DNA from: an uncultured Erythrobacter sp.
GTDB taxonomy: Bacteria; Pseudomonadota; Alphaproteobacteria; Sphingomonadales; Sphingomonadaceae
DNA: 64,000 nt
Reading direction: 5' to 3'
NCBI GenBank assembly: GCA_947499505.1
Contig: CANMOQ010000001.1
Coordinates: 1,098,037 to 1,162,036, forward strand
Shown here: in pieces, positions 35,006-44,985 of the stretch
Position numbering within the stretch: the stretch's first letter is position 1
How the letters are laid out: each line of letters opens with the position of its first letter
Notes under the pieces: model-generated
Seen by the model: only the letters and a program-made list of their open reading frames with translations
What the model was told of the DNA's origin: nothing
The model's database searches: none
Translations under genes and position numbers: made by a program

Positions 35006-35120
35006 TCTCGTCACCCTGAACCCGTTTCAGGGTCCATCCTCAGCGCCAACAAATCAGGTTTTGCGGGCGATGGATGCTGGAAGCGAAGCTGACCATACGT
35101 CAACCAAGTTCAGCATGACG
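35006..35120. repeat. Second palindromic repeat element (between mce and ech)
   Basis: It begins with TCGTCACCCTGAACCCGT (hairpin ACCCTGAA/TTCAGGGT, 8-bp arms at about 35012-35032) and ends with AAGTTCAGCATGACGA at about 35106-35121. The ends are imperfect inverted copies of each other with GGTCCATC/GATGGATG inside. The sequence type is familiar from sphingomonad intergenic repeats and differs from the element at 34120. Confidence 0.6.
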
Positions 35121-35127
35121 AGCTAAC

Positions 35128-35568
35128 TCAATGCGCGCCCTTAGGCGTTTCCATAATCTCAGTCAGCATGCCTTGCATATCCTTGGGGTGGACAAAGAAG
35201 ATCGGCGTTCCGTGCGCCCCCGGTATGGTCGGGCCAAGGATGCGCTTGCCCTGCCCTTCAAACCACGCGCGCGCTTCGTCAATGTCCTCGACTTCAAAAC
35301 AGACGTGATGCTGTCCGCCCAAGGGATTTTTCGCCAGAAATCCGCTGATCGCGGTCTCACCGGGTTTCAGCTCTTCGATGAGCTCAATCTGAGTGCCATT
35401 CATGCCAGAGTGGGTAGGCGTATCGACAAACACGACCTTGAGGCCGCGATCTTCCAGAATGATCTCATCCGAGATCGAAGTCGCGCCCATCACATCGCGG
35501 TAATGCGCGATGGAGTCCGCTATGCTCGGCGTCGCAACGCCCACGTGATTAAGTCTGCCTAGTTTCAT
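35128..35568 (-). CDS. mce: Methylmalonyl-CoA epimerase
   Basis: 146 aa from the ATG at 35568 (MKLGRLNHVGVATPSIADS). It belongs to the glyoxalase/VOC fold and interconverts the S and R isomers of methylmalonyl-CoA. Metal ligands seen: His in LNHVGVA, His in GGQHHVCFEV and Glu in the C-terminal LTEIME. The start overlaps the preceding small gene (ATGA). A longer upstream reading frame is not family-like. Confidence 0.95.
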   Translation of the reverse strand: MKLGRLNHVGVATPSIADSIAHYRDVMGATSISDEIILEDRGLKVVFVDTPTHSGMNGTQIELIEELKPGETAISGFLAKNPLGGQHHVCFEVEDIDEARAWFEGQGKRILGPTIPGAHGTPIFFVHPKDMQGMLTEIMETPKGAH

Positions 35569-35777
35569 AATATGTCCAATGCATACAGCAGGTGAGCGAC
35601 CGGACCGGTTCGCGTCTCGACCTCTTCCAAACACTGCGACCGCTTGAGCGAGTTCTCCGGTGACCGGGTACCGCACATCTCCAATTCAAGTGCATAACGC
35701 TGGTTTTCGACTCGAATAAGCGATGCACCGAACCAGATAAGTGTCAAACAGAGCACTCCGATGATGAAGTTTTTCAT
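35565..35777 (-). CDS. Small protein with N-terminal hydrophobic segment, unknown
   Basis: 70 aa: [20 protein letters not shown] is a signal peptide or membrane anchor, followed by a soluble part with two Cys (MCGTRSPENSLKRSQC). The start sits in the TGATG that ends pccB and the stop in the ATGA that starts mce, so it is tightly inserted between two operon genes. I do not recognise it; its position argues for expression. Confidence 0.68.
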   Translation of the reverse strand: MKNFIIGVLCLTLIWFGASLIRVENQRYALELEMCGTRSPENSLKRSQCLEEVETRTGPVAHLLYALDIL

Positions 35778-37309
35778 CACAGCGGAATATTATCATGCTT
35801 CTTCCACGGGTTCTCGAGCTGCTTACCTCGCAGCTTGCGCAGGCCCAGCGCAACCCTGCGCCGGGTTGAATGCGGGTAGATCACCTCGTCAATATAGCCG
35901 CGCGATGCCGCCACGAATGGGTTCGCAAAGCGGTCTTCATATTCCTTGGTTTTCTCAGCGATCTTTTCTGCATCGCCGCGATCCTGGCGGAAAATAATCT
36001 CAACCGCGCCCTTCGCGCCCATCACTGCGATTTCGGCGGTGGGCCAAGCGTAATTTAGGTCTCCGCGCAAATGCTTTGACGCCATGACGTCATACGCCCC
36101 GCCATAGGCCTTGCGAGTGATGATCGTGATCTTCGGAACGGTAGCCTCACCGTATGCGAACAGCAGCTTCGCGCCGTGCTTGATGATCCCATTGTGCTCC
36201 TGATCGGTCCCCGGCAGAAAGCCCGGCACATCAACCAATGTGAGGATCGGAATTTCAAACGCATCACAGAACCGCACGAAACGCGCGGCCTTCTTCGAGG
36301 CATTGATGTCGAGCACACCGGCGAGCACCATTGGCTGGTTCGCGACCACGCCCACGGTGCGCCCTTCAACCCGACCAAACCCGCAAATGATATTGGCGGC
36401 ATGGGTGGGCTGAATTTCGAAGAAATCGCCCTCGTCCAGTGTCTTCGCGATCACCTCATGCATGTCATACGGCTGGTTCGCATTGTCCGGGATCAGCGTG
36501 TCGAGCGATGGCTCTTCACGGTCCCACGGATCGCTGGTGATATATTCGGGGGCTTCTTCGCGGTTGGACAGCGGTAGGTAATCGAAGAACTTCCGCGTCG
36601 AGAGCAGGGTCTCAATGTCGTTTTCAAACGCATTGTCGGCAACGCTGGTCTTGGTCGTGTGCGTGACTGCACCGCCCAATTCCTCTTGCGTCACTTCCTC
36701 GTTGGTCACCGTTTTGACCACCTCTGGCCCGGTGACGAACATGTAAGAGCTGTCCTTCACCATGAAGATGAAGTCGGTCATCGCTGGCGAATACACCGCG
36801 CCACCCGCGCATGGCCCCATGATCAGCGAGATTTGCGGCACAACGCCGCTTGCGAGTACGTTCTTCTGGAAGACGTCCGCATAGCCGCCGAGCGAGGCGA
36901 CACCTTCCTGAATGCGGGCCCCACCGGAATCGTTGAGGCCAATGACAGGCGCGCCAACCTTCATCGCATTGTCCATCACCTTGCAGATTTTCTCCGCATG
37001 GCGTTTCGACAGGCTGCCGCCGAAAACGGTGAAATCCTGACTATAGACATACACTAAGCGGCCATTGATCGTGCCGCTGCCGGTGACCACGCCGTCGCCC
37101 GGAATTTTCTGATCCGCCATGCCGAAATCGACGCAGTCATGCTCAACATAGGTGTCGAGCTCTTCAAAACTGCCCTCGTCCAGCAGAACGTCGAGCCGTT
37201 CGCGCGCGGTCAATTTGCCCTTGGCGTGCTGCGCGGCAATGCGCTTTTCACCGCCGCCCATCTTAGCGGCGTCTCTGCGGCGTTCCATCTCAGCAATATT
37301 GGCAGACAT
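35777..37309 (-). CDS. pccB: Propionyl-CoA carboxylase carboxyltransferase subunit (beta)
   Basis: 510 aa from the ATG at 37309 ([19 protein letters not shown]). It has two crotonase-like halves: [20 protein letters not shown] with [16 protein letters not shown], and later [20 protein letters not shown] with [12 protein letters not shown]. The C-terminal [18 protein letters not shown] is typical. It transfers carbon dioxide from carboxybiotin on PccA to propionyl-CoA. First gene of the operon. Upstream of 37309 the frame continues 66 bases but has no good ribosome-binding site. Confidence 0.96.
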   Translation of the reverse strand: MSANIAEMERRRDAAKMGGGEKRIAAQHAKGKLTARERLDVLLDEGSFEELDTYVEHDCVDFGMADQKIPGDGVVTGSGTINGRLVYVYSQDFTVFGGSLSKRHAEKICKVMDNAMKVGAPVIGLNDSGGARIQEGVASLGGYADVFQKNVLASGVVPQISLIMGPCAGGAVYSPAMTDFIFMVKDSSYMFVTGPEVVKTVTNEEVTQEELGGAVTHTTKTSVADNAFENDIETLLSTRKFFDYLPLSNREEAPEYITSDPWDREEPSLDTLIPDNANQPYDMHEVIAKTLDEGDFFEIQPTHAANIICGFGRVEGRTVGVVANQPMVLAGVLDINASKKAARFVRFCDAFEIPILTLVDVPGFLPGTDQEHNGIIKHGAKLLFAYGEATVPKITIITRKAYGGAYDVMASKHLRGDLNYAWPTAEIAVMGAKGAVEIIFRQDRGDAEKIAEKTKEYEDRFANPFVAASRGYIDEVIYPHSTRRRVALGLRKLRGKQLENPWKKHDNIPL

Positions 37310-37379
37310 CTGGGTGCCCCTGCATTTGTTGTAAGTTATGCTGAGGTCGTTGCCGCAGGAGCGCAGCAGCGTCAATCGG

Positions 37380-38102
37380 TCAAAAGGGCAGAGTTATCCG
37401 CTTGGCGATAACGGGCGAAATCGATTCCATCGCGCGCAGAGCCTTCGTCATGCCGATATTCGCCTCATTGCGGCCCTTCTCGATTGCTTCGATGATTTGC
37501 CGCGCGCATTCCTCAGCGGGCATTTTTTTCATCGGATTGCCGTCGTTCATTTGGGTGTCGACCACCGGCGGCAATGCCTCGATGACTTTGATGCGCGTAT
37601 CTTTGAGCTGTTCTCGCAAGGCAAGGGTGTAGAACCGCAGGCCAGACTTGGTTGCGCAATAGATCGGCTGACGCGCGGCAGGCGCGATGGCGAGGCCAGA
37701 GGTGACGTTGATGATCGCCGCCTCAGGGGCAGACTTTAGCTTCGTCATTAGCCCTTCGATCAGGCGGATCGGCGCGTTGAGATTGGCGTAAATGCAATCA
37801 TCCGCCGCGTCTGGATCAGGAGGGGTTTTGCGGAAATCATGGTCCACCAGTTGCCCGGCATTGTTGATGAGGATATCAAGCTTCCGCTCCCTCCATTCCG
37901 CTAGCAAACTATCTACGCCAGCGGCATTGGAAAGGTCGGCTGAGAGCACCTCAAAGCCCTCGGCCTGCATCGCCGCTATCCGCTCTAGATTGCGGCCGGT
38001 GAGCACGGCATGCGCGCCTTTCGCTTTCAGCTGGCGCGCCATTTCGCGCCCAATCCCGGCAGTACCGCCAGTGAGCAATATGGTTTTGTTTTTGAGGTCC
38101 AT
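37380..38102 (-). CDS. Short-chain dehydrogenase/reductase
   Basis: 240 aa from [20 protein letters not shown]; the frame is open 27 bases upstream. Rossmann motif [17 protein letters not shown] (NNAG), active-site Ser-Tyr-Lys with Ser in NVTSGLAI and the Tyr-Lys pair in YCATKSG. It shares the layout of DltE-like SDRs. NAD(P)H-dependent; substrate unknown. It ends 70 bp before the pccB start on the same strand, so its transcript may run into the operon. Confidence 0.88.
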   Translation of the reverse strand: MDLKNKTILLTGGTAGIGREMARQLKAKGAHAVLTGRNLERIAAMQAEGFEVLSADLSNAAGVDSLLAEWRERKLDILINNAGQLVDHDFRKTPPDPDAADDCIYANLNAPIRLIEGLMTKLKSAPEAAIINVTSGLAIAPAARQPIYCATKSGLRFYTLALREQLKDTRIKVIEALPPVVDTQMNDGNPMKKMPAEECARQIIEAIEKGRNEANIGMTKALRAMESISPVIAKRITLPF

Positions 38103-38149
38103 GACGCGGAGCTTAGCGCGCCAATACAAGCGGCGCCAGTTCCCCGCCT

Positions 38150-39496
38150 CTACTTCAGGAGAACAAGTTCCTCAGCCATGGTCGGGTGGATCGCAACCGT
38201 ATCGTCAAAGTCCGCCTTGGTCAGCCCAGCTTTCACCGCAATCGCGGCGGCCTGCATGATCTCTGGCGATTCCGGTCCAATCATATGGATGCCGACGATC
38301 TGATCCGTCGCCGCATTGACGATCATCTTGTAAAGCCCGCGCTCATTGCGGCCCGCCACCACGTTTTTCATCGGGCGGAAGTCGGATTGGAATACCTTGA
38401 TGTTGCCGAGTTTGTTGCGCGCTTCGCCTTCCGTCATGCCTACAGCGGCAATCGGAGGATGGCTGAAGACTGCGCTTGGGATGCAGGAATGATCGACCGT
38501 GCGCGGATTATCGCCAAAGACTGTATCGGCAAAGGCATGGCCCTCGCGGATCGCCACTGGGGTCAATTGCACGCGGTCGGTCACGTCGCCCACGGCATAG
38601 ATGTAATCGACATTGGTTTGGCTGAAATCGTCAACTTTGATTGCGCCGCCCTCGCCAGTTTCAACACCGACGGTCTCCAGGCCAAGGCCATCGATATTCG
38701 GCCGCCGTCCAGTGGCGAACATCACCATGTCGACGTCCACACTATCATCACCGTTCAGCTCAACATGCAGTGAGCCATCATCGTTCTTGGTGATCGCTTT
38801 GAAGGTGGTGTTGAAGTGGAATTGTATGCCCTTCATCACGCTGATCTGGAGCAAGCGATCGCGCAGGCTTTCGTCATAGCCGCGCAGCAATTGGTCAGAG
38901 CGATTGACGATGCAAACCTTGCTGCCAAACTCGTTGAAGATGCCCGCAAACTCGTTCGCGATATAGCCGCCGCCCGCGATCATTACGCGTTTCGGCAATG
39001 CGTCGAGATGGAACGCCTCGTTGGAGGTGATCGCATGTTCCGCGCCCGGAAACTCGAGCCGCTGCGGCGTCGCGCCGGTCGCAATCAGTATGTACTTCGC
39101 GGTGACAACCTTGCCGCTCGCCAGGGTAATCTCGTGATCGCCAGTGATCTCCGCGCGTTCACGGAACACTTCCACCCCGTGATTGCCGAGCGTCTCACCA
39201 TAAAGGCCCTCAAGCCGGTCGATATCGGCCTGCACATGGTCGCGCAGCTTCGCCCAATCAAAGCTCTTGCCCTCAATTGTCCAGCCAAATTGCTGCGCAT
39301 CCTCAAGGTCTTCGGCAAAATGCGCACCATAGACGAGCATCTTTTTCGGCACGCACCCACGGATGACGCAGGTACCGCCAACGCGGTATTCCTCAGCCAC
39401 AGCAACGCGCGCGCCATGGGCGGCGGCTATCCGGCTGGCGCGGACGCCGCCGGACCCTGCTCCGATAGTGAAGAGATCGAAATCATACTCGGCCAT
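38150..39496 (-). CDS. gor: Glutathione-disulfide reductase
   Basis: A 448-aa flavoprotein disulfide reductase. FAD loop TIGAGSGGVRASRIAA, redox-active pair in GGTCVIRGCVPKKMLVYGA, NAD(P) loop VMIAGGGYIANEFAGIFNEF, and the C-terminal HPTMAEELVLL with the catalytic His. The GAGSGG-xR-AS and CVIRGCVPKK forms are those of glutathione reductase, not of dihydrolipoamide dehydrogenase. It keeps glutathione reduced using NADPH. Confidence 0.95.
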   Translation of the reverse strand: MAEYDFDLFTIGAGSGGVRASRIAAAHGARVAVAEEYRVGGTCVIRGCVPKKMLVYGAHFAEDLEDAQQFGWTIEGKSFDWAKLRDHVQADIDRLEGLYGETLGNHGVEVFRERAEITGDHEITLASGKVVTAKYILIATGATPQRLEFPGAEHAITSNEAFHLDALPKRVMIAGGGYIANEFAGIFNEFGSKVCIVNRSDQLLRGYDESLRDRLLQISVMKGIQFHFNTTFKAITKNDDGSLHVELNGDDSVDVDMVMFATGRRPNIDGLGLETVGVETGEGGAIKVDDFSQTNVDYIYAVGDVTDRVQLTPVAIREGHAFADTVFGDNPRTVDHSCIPSAVFSHPPIAAVGMTEGEARNKLGNIKVFQSDFRPMKNVVAGRNERGLYKMIVNAATDQIVGIHMIGPESPEIMQAAAIAVKAGLTKADFDDTVAIHPTMAEELVLLK

Positions 39497-39605
39497 TGCG
39501 GCGATGCTCCTTTATGCTGCGCGCGATATGGCGGCCCAGCGGGGTCTTGCCAAGCGCGCAGACGATTTGAAGAGCTATTCGCGCAACAGCGCCGCTTGGT
39601 TACCC

Positions 39606-41114
39606 TTACGAGGTGCGAGCGCCAGTGCGCCCCCCGCCGCCTGAACGACCACGGCCACCGCCACCCGGACGACCACCGCCGCCTGGACGACCGCCGCCTC
39701 CGTTGCCACCCGGACGGCCTCCGCCACCGCCGCCGCCACTGCGGTTTGGACGGCCTTTGCGCGCGCCATGCTTTTGCTTGGGCTTGCCCTGCGGACGGCC
39801 ATCGCCGCCGCCAGCGCCATCACCCTGCGGCTTACCGCCGCCGGAGCGCTGACCGCCAAAGGGTTTCGGGCGAACCTTTTTCTTCGCAACACGGTTTTGA
39901 CCGCGCGGCGCAGGCTTAGTCGGGCCAACACCCTCTACAACGGCGCGGAAGTTTTCCGGCAGGTCGAGCCGTTCAAATTCAGCATCGGTAACGCGGGTAA
40001 TGTCTTTGAGGTAAGCGCGCTCGTCCTCGGCGCAAAATGCGATTGCAACCCCGTCCTTACCAGCGCGCGCGGTACGCCCGATGCGGTGGACATATTGCTC
40101 TGGCACATTGGGCAATTCGTAGTTGATGACATGGCTGACGCCCGGAATATCAATCCCGCGCGCGGCTACATCGGTTGCCACGAGCACTGGCGTTTTGGCA
40201 CGTTTAAACTCGCTAAGCGCTCGCTCCCGCTGAGGCTGTGATTTGTTGCCATGGATCGCGTTGGCGCCAATGCCGGCTTGGGCGAGTTTCTTTACGACGC
40301 GGTCTGCGCCGTGCTTTGTACGGGTAAAGACCAGCACACGCTCAATCTTACCGGGCACCTGATGGCGGCCAGACAGAACCATTTCGATCAGCGATTGCTT
40401 CTCATTTTGCTGCACCATGAAGAGGTACTGATCGATCCGCTCCGCCGTGCTTGATTCCGGAGTGACAGAGACCTGCACCGGGTTGTGGCAATAGCCCTTT
40501 ACCAACTCCTTGATCTGCTTCGGCATGGTTGCCGAGAAGAACAGGGTCTGGCGCTCTTTCGGCACCAATTGGCTGATCCGGCGCAAGGCATGGATAAAGC
40601 CGAGGTCGAGCATCTGGTCCGCTTCATCGAGAACCAGGATTTCGACACCGGAAAGGTTGAACGCCTTTTGATCAATCAGATCGAGCAAGCGGCCAGGCGT
40701 TGCGACGAGGATATCGGTGCCACGGTGCAGCTTGTTCCGGTCTTTGTTGACGCTGGTGCCGCCGACGATTGAGTGGACTTTCATGCCCGCCATCGCGCCG
40801 TAATCCTTGGCGCTTTGAGCGATTTGCCCGGCCAGCTCGCGGGTCGGCGCGAGCACCAACATGCGGCAGGATTTGAACGGGATCTGGTTGTCACTCTCAC
40901 GCAGCCGGTCGATGCTGGGCAGCATGAATGCCGCCGTTTTGCCGGTGCCCGTTTGCGCAATACCCAGCAAGTCGCGGCCTTCCAGCACGGGCGGGATTGC
41001 CTGCGCCTGGATCGGTGTTGGCGTGGTATAGCCCTTCAGGTCCAATGCCTGAAGAATGGGTTGTGACAGGTCGAGGTCTTCAAATTGGACCGATTGTTCA
41101 GATGGATTTGTCAT
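39606..41114 (-). CDS. rhlE: DEAD-box RNA helicase, RhlE type
   Basis: 502 aa. Motifs in order: Q motif (GYTTPTPIQAQAIPP), I AQTGTGKTAAF, Ia PTRELAGQ, II VLDEADQMLD, III FFSATMPKQI, V TDVAARGIDI, VI HRIGRTARAGKDGVAI. The last 130 residues are basic and Gly-rich with GGGGRPGGGG-type repeats, a disordered RNA-binding tail. Likely roles are ribosome assembly and RNA turnover, especially in the cold. The 194 bp upstream (41115-41308) shows no gene. Confidence 0.95.
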   Translation of the reverse strand: MTNPSEQSVQFEDLDLSQPILQALDLKGYTTPTPIQAQAIPPVLEGRDLLGIAQTGTGKTAAFMLPSIDRLRESDNQIPFKSCRMLVLAPTRELAGQIAQSAKDYGAMAGMKVHSIVGGTSVNKDRNKLHRGTDILVATPGRLLDLIDQKAFNLSGVEILVLDEADQMLDLGFIHALRRISQLVPKERQTLFFSATMPKQIKELVKGYCHNPVQVSVTPESSTAERIDQYLFMVQQNEKQSLIEMVLSGRHQVPGKIERVLVFTRTKHGADRVVKKLAQAGIGANAIHGNKSQPQRERALSEFKRAKTPVLVATDVAARGIDIPGVSHVINYELPNVPEQYVHRIGRTARAGKDGVAIAFCAEDERAYLKDITRVTDAEFERLDLPENFRAVVEGVGPTKPAPRGQNRVAKKKVRPKPFGGQRSGGGKPQGDGAGGGDGRPQGKPKQKHGARKGRPNRSGGGGGGGRPGGNGGGGRPGGGGRPGGGGRGRSGGGGRTGARTS

Positions 41115-41308
41115 TGATAATTCGCAATATATTTGCGGCGCGCAGAGACTTAGCTCGCGCGGCGCGGGGGTAATAACCGCCCGCGTGAAAAGGGAAGTCT
41201 GTGAAATAAACCGAGGCGCGGCCGGGGCGGATTGTTTAGTTCAATCGCCGCTTCACGCTGGCTCGCGCGCTTCGCTGGTGCAGCATTTGGGGGAGAAGAC
41301 GCCGGAAG

Positions 41309-41668
41309 TCAATCAATTGGTTGCGAGGGATCGCCCAGTTTGATGACGATTGTCTCTTCACTTTCATCATCATTCGCAAAGATATCGACCTTCATCGAAT
41401 TGCCTAGCTTCGACTCCAATGACCTTAGAAGCTCGCCAATTTCTCTTATTGCCTCCATCTGCCCTGTCTTCAGCTTTCCAAAATCAGCAAGGAAAAACAC
41501 AGTCGCAAAGCTAGGTGAGAACTTCTCAAAGACTTCGAAACGATTCAGCGCAATGCGTGTGATCTTCCCGGTTATCACCTCCAGTTCTTTGAAAGAGATG
41601 GAGGCTGTGCCGGCCTCTTGCTCAACTTCAAAAGCAGGCAAAACGATATATCCGCGAAGCTCAAGCAT
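41309..41668 (-). CDS. Hypothetical protein, AT-rich, 119 aa
   Basis: Not recognised. A mixed alpha/beta-looking sequence: LRGYIVLPAFEVEQEAG, then FKELEVITGKITRIALNRFE, then MEAIREIGELLRSLESKLGN, with an acidic end. No signal peptide. By hand count GC is about 38% at 41341-41400 and 47% at 41461-41520, lower than pgi and rhlE on either side. It may be an acquired gene. Even reading frame and lack of stops support coding, but I cannot rule out chance. Confidence 0.5.
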   Translation of the reverse strand: MLELRGYIVLPAFEVEQEAGTASISFKELEVITGKITRIALNRFEVFEKFSPSFATVFFLADFGKLKTGQMEAIREIGELLRSLESKLGNSMKVDIFANDDESEETIVIKLGDPSQPID

Positions 41669-41759
41669 TAGCCGCTAGGATTAGAAGCATGCAGTCGGCT
41701 TAGCAACTGTGCAGGCACGCCCCGCGAAAGCCGTCGAATTTCATCGCAATGCTGTGCTC

Positions 41760-43304
41760 TCACCCCATCCCAGCCGCTTCCATCAGCGCCTTAGTACTCG
41801 CGTCGAAGTCGCCCTCGCCTGCATCAATGTCCTTGGCCATTTTCTTGCCCAGCTCGACCCCAAACTGATCGAACGGATTGATGCCCATCAGCACAGCGTT
41901 GGCGAACGTGCGATGCTCGTGAAACGCGATCAATGCGCCCAGCGCCGCGGCGTCCAGATCATCGACCAGGATCATTGCGCTGGGCCGGTCCCCGGGGAAG
42001 GCGCGCGCAGGATCTTTGCCGTCGGCGGACATATTGCCGCCCGCCATCAGAGCGGCGCCTTGCGCGAAGCAATTAATCAGCAGGCTCTTGTGATGCGCCG
42101 GGTCCAGCTCGTCTCCGGGCGCGATGCTGGCGATGAAATCGACCGGGATCAGATGTGTGCCCTGGTGTAGCAATTGAAACACCGCGTGCTGCGCATCCGT
42201 GCCCACTCCGCCCCAGGTCACCGCGGCGGTTGGGCGGTCCACAGGTTCGCCTTTGGCCGTCACGCTCTTGCCGTTCGATTCCATCTCAAGCTGCTGCAAA
42301 TAGTCTGGCAGCAGATCGAGCCGCTCGTCATAGGCGAACACCGCGCGGGTTTGGCACCCTCGGGCGCGGGTGTAGTATTGGTCAGCAAAGGCGGCGAGCA
42401 GCGGTAGGTTCGCTCTGCCCTGCGCCTCGCGGAAATGCGTGTCGATTGCCTGCGCCCCGGCGAGCATCGCCTGAAAATCGTCCATCCCGACCGCGAGCGC
42501 GACCGAGAAGCCAATGCTCGACCACAGTGAATAGCGCCCGCCGACGCTCTCTGGAAATGGCAGAATACGGGTTTCATCGACGCCCCATTCCACCGCGCCT
42601 TCTGGATTAGCCGTTAGCGCGATCACGCGGCCACTCGGGTCATCCACGCCGTTGTCGCCTAGCCATTTGAGCGCGCTCGCCGCGTTGGTCATGGTTTCGA
42701 TTGTGGTGAAGGTCTTTGATGCAATAGCAATCAGCGTGGTCGCCGGATCGCACGCTGCAAAGGCCTGCTCCAAGGCGAGGCCGTCAATGTTCGAGACCAC
42801 GTGAACGTCCACCAGGCTGAGATCGCGGGCCAAAGCATCAACCGCTAGATCAGGGCCCAAGGCCGAGCCGCCAATCCCGATATGGATCAGATGGTTGACC
42901 TCTCCCAGAGCGCCTTGATGGATCGCCTCGACCAGCATGCCCATCCGCGCGGTCAGTGCCTGCGCTTCCTCCACATCCGTGTCGGTTCCGCTGCCGCGCA
43001 TTGCTCCGTGGGTCGCCGCGCGGCCTTCGGTTGGATTGACGATCCCGCCGCCAAACAACGCCTCGCGCTGAGCGTCGAAGTCCATCGCCTTGGCCATAGC
43101 TTCAAGCTGATCAAGGATCGCATCATCCAGATGCGTTTTTGACCAATCGAACCTAATGCCCAGATCGCCAAGTTCACCAAATGAGGCCTCCAATCGCTGG
43201 CTCAGCTTCTCCAGGCGATCTGGATCAGCGGCGAACAGTTCGCTCAATTTAGGCTGCGGCAAGGCGCAAATAGCATCCCAAGTGGTGGAAATCGGATCAG
43301 TCAT
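41760..43304 (-). CDS. pgi: Glucose-6-phosphate isomerase
   Basis: 514 aa from the ATG at 43304 (a TTG 6 bases upstream is possible). It interconverts glucose-6-phosphate and fructose-6-phosphate. Seen: GGIVNPTEGRAATHGAMRG, HIGIGGSALGPDLAV, FTTIETMTNAASAL, and near the end NPFDQFGVELGKKMA, the family signature. In sphingomonads it usually serves gluconeogenesis and entry to the Entner-Doudoroff pathway. Divergent from lepB with 50 bp between the starts. Confidence 0.97.
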   Translation of the reverse strand: MTDPISTTWDAICALPQPKLSELFAADPDRLEKLSQRLEASFGELGDLGIRFDWSKTHLDDAILDQLEAMAKAMDFDAQREALFGGGIVNPTEGRAATHGAMRGSGTDTDVEEAQALTARMGMLVEAIHQGALGEVNHLIHIGIGGSALGPDLAVDALARDLSLVDVHVVSNIDGLALEQAFAACDPATTLIAIASKTFTTIETMTNAASALKWLGDNGVDDPSGRVIALTANPEGAVEWGVDETRILPFPESVGGRYSLWSSIGFSVALAVGMDDFQAMLAGAQAIDTHFREAQGRANLPLLAAFADQYYTRARGCQTRAVFAYDERLDLLPDYLQQLEMESNGKSVTAKGEPVDRPTAAVTWGGVGTDAQHAVFQLLHQGTHLIPVDFIASIAPGDELDPAHHKSLLINCFAQGAALMAGGNMSADGKDPARAFPGDRPSAMILVDDLDAAALGALIAFHEHRTFANAVLMGINPFDQFGVELGKKMAKDIDAGEGDFDASTKALMEAAGMG

Positions 43305-43354
43305 GGGCAAATATCCTTGGCGTGATAGGCCACTCGCGACTAGGGACGCACGCG

Positions 43355-44242
43355 ATGAATGTTAAGACCCAAACTGATGCTGCGCCCAGCTCTGGTGACG
43401 TATGCGCGGCGGCCAGCGATAGTGCCGGCGATGTTGCGGCACCAAAAGCGCCCGCAGAGGAACAGCCGGAGAGCCTCGGGAGCTTTGCGTTTTTCCTGTT
43501 CAAACTGGTCTTTGTGGTCCTGGTCTTTCGCAGTCTGGTGTTCTCGCCCTTCTCGATACCGTCCGAGAGCATGCTGCCGCATTTGTGGAACGGCGACTAT
43601 TTGCTCGCGGCGAAATGGCCATACGGCTATTCTGACAACTCCATGCCATTTGGCGCACCGATTGTGCCGGGCCGCGTGCTCGCAAGCGCGCCGGAGCCAG
43701 GCGATGTGGCGATCTTCAAACATCCGATTGATGGCACCGACTACATTAAGCGCGTGATTGCTCTACCCGGTGACAGTGTCGCGATGGTCGACGGGCAAGT
43801 CGTGCTTAATGGTGAGACCGTGCCCAAGGTGCGGATTGAAGATTTCGTCATTCCCGTATCGGGCAACACCAGCTGCGCCTGGGGCGCGGAACTGCGCACT
43901 GACACGAATGGGCAGGACATCTGCGCCTATCCGCGCTTTCGCGAGACGCTACCCAATGGCGTCAGCTATGAAGTGCTCGATTTTGGCCGAACGGGGGCCG
44001 ACAATATGGATGCGATCATCGTGCCCGAAGGGCGGATGTTCGTGATGGGCGACAATCGCGATAACTCGCAAGACAGCCGTTTTCCGGCCAGCGCTGGCGG
44101 CGGTGTCGGGCTGGTCCCGCAAGACAATCTGGTCGGCCGCGCGACGATCCTGATGTGGTCCACAGATGGTGGCTCGGATTGGATCAAACCTTGGACATGG
44201 TTCAGCGCGGCACGCTGGAGCCGCTTGGGCAAGACACTATGA
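43355..44242 (+). CDS. lepB: Signal peptidase I
   Basis: 295 aa from the ATG at 43355. A disordered N-terminal stretch of 40 residues, one transmembrane helix (about 43-64), then catalytic Ser72 in PSESMLPHL and catalytic Lys in YIKRVIALPGD, followed by MGDNRDNSQDSR (box E). It cleaves signal peptides of secreted proteins, such as the autotransporter above, in the periplasm. Stop and rnc start overlap (ATGA), giving the conserved lepB-rnc-era order. Confidence 0.96.
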   Translation: MNVKTQTDAAPSSGDVCAAASDSAGDVAAPKAPAEEQPESLGSFAFFLFKLVFVVLVFRSLVFSPFSIPSESMLPHLWNGDYLLAAKWPYGYSDNSMPFGAPIVPGRVLASAPEPGDVAIFKHPIDGTDYIKRVIALPGDSVAMVDGQVVLNGETVPKVRIEDFVIPVSGNTSCAWGAELRTDTNGQDICAYPRFRETLPNGVSYEVLDFGRTGADNMDAIIVPEGRMFVMGDNRDNSQDSRFPASAGGGVGLVPQDNLVGRATILMWSTDGGSDWIKPWTWFSAARWSRLGKTL

Positions 44243-44949
44243 GCGCCCCTCACCTTGATCATCTTGGCCCTGAAACAACAGAATGGCTAAGCAAGCTCGG
44301 CTTGGACGTGGGCGACGAGGCCGCATGGCTGGAGGCGCTCACCCATGGCAGCGTTCAAGGCAATCTGCCCAATGGCGCGCCGACACCCAAGGATTATCAG
44401 CGGCTTGAATTTCTCGGCGACCGCGTGCTTGGTCTGTCGGTGGCCGATTGGCTTTACCGCGATGGGGATGCACCAGAAGGCAAACTATCGCAGCGCTTGA
44501 ACGCCTTGGTCAGCGGCGCAACCTGCGCCCGCATCGCCCGCACCATCGGCCTGCCCGACCATTTGCGTCTCGGCAAACAGGCGCGCGATGATGGCGGCGC
44601 AGACAGCGACAATATCCTTGGCGATGTGATGGAGGCGATGATCGGCGCGTGCTTTATCGAGCACGGGTTTGAGACCGCCCGCGATTTCATCTACCGCGCA
44701 TGGGCCGATGAGCTAACCGGAAAAGCGGGCGAGGCAAAGCACCCCAAATCCGCCTTGCAAGAATGGGCCGCCGGCAACCGTCACCGCACGCCAGAATACC
44801 AGGTGATCGACCGCAGCGGGCCAGACCATGCCGCGCGCTTTACCGTCAAAGTCAGCGTGCACAAAGTTGGCGAGGCAGAAGCAATCGCGGCAAGCAAATC
44901 AGAGGCCGAAAAGCAGGCCGCAAAAGCATTTATGGAGCGCTTTGGATGA
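44239..44949 (+). CDS. rnc: Ribonuclease III
   Basis: 236 aa from the ATG overlapping the lepB stop. The endonuclease domain has RLEFLGDRVLGL (signature; Glu and Asp metal ligands) and DNILGDVMEAMIGACF; the C-terminal third is a double-stranded RNA-binding domain (KSALQEWAAGNRHRTPEYQV to AEKQAAKAF). It processes rRNA precursors and structured mRNAs. Confidence 0.97.
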   Translation: MSAPHLDHLGPETTEWLSKLGLDVGDEAAWLEALTHGSVQGNLPNGAPTPKDYQRLEFLGDRVLGLSVADWLYRDGDAPEGKLSQRLNALVSGATCARIARTIGLPDHLRLGKQARDDGGADSDNILGDVMEAMIGACFIEHGFETARDFIYRAWADELTGKAGEAKHPKSALQEWAAGNRHRTPEYQVIDRSGPDHAARFTVKVSVHKVGEAEAIAASKSEAEKQAAKAFMERFG

Positions 44950-44985
44950 GCATTGGTACAGATATCGCGGCGAGGAAGCAGTCCA

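Noticed and set aside
38816..39919. 367-aa plus-strand frame
   Set aside because: Spans parts of gor and rhlE on the opposite strand and has no family features.
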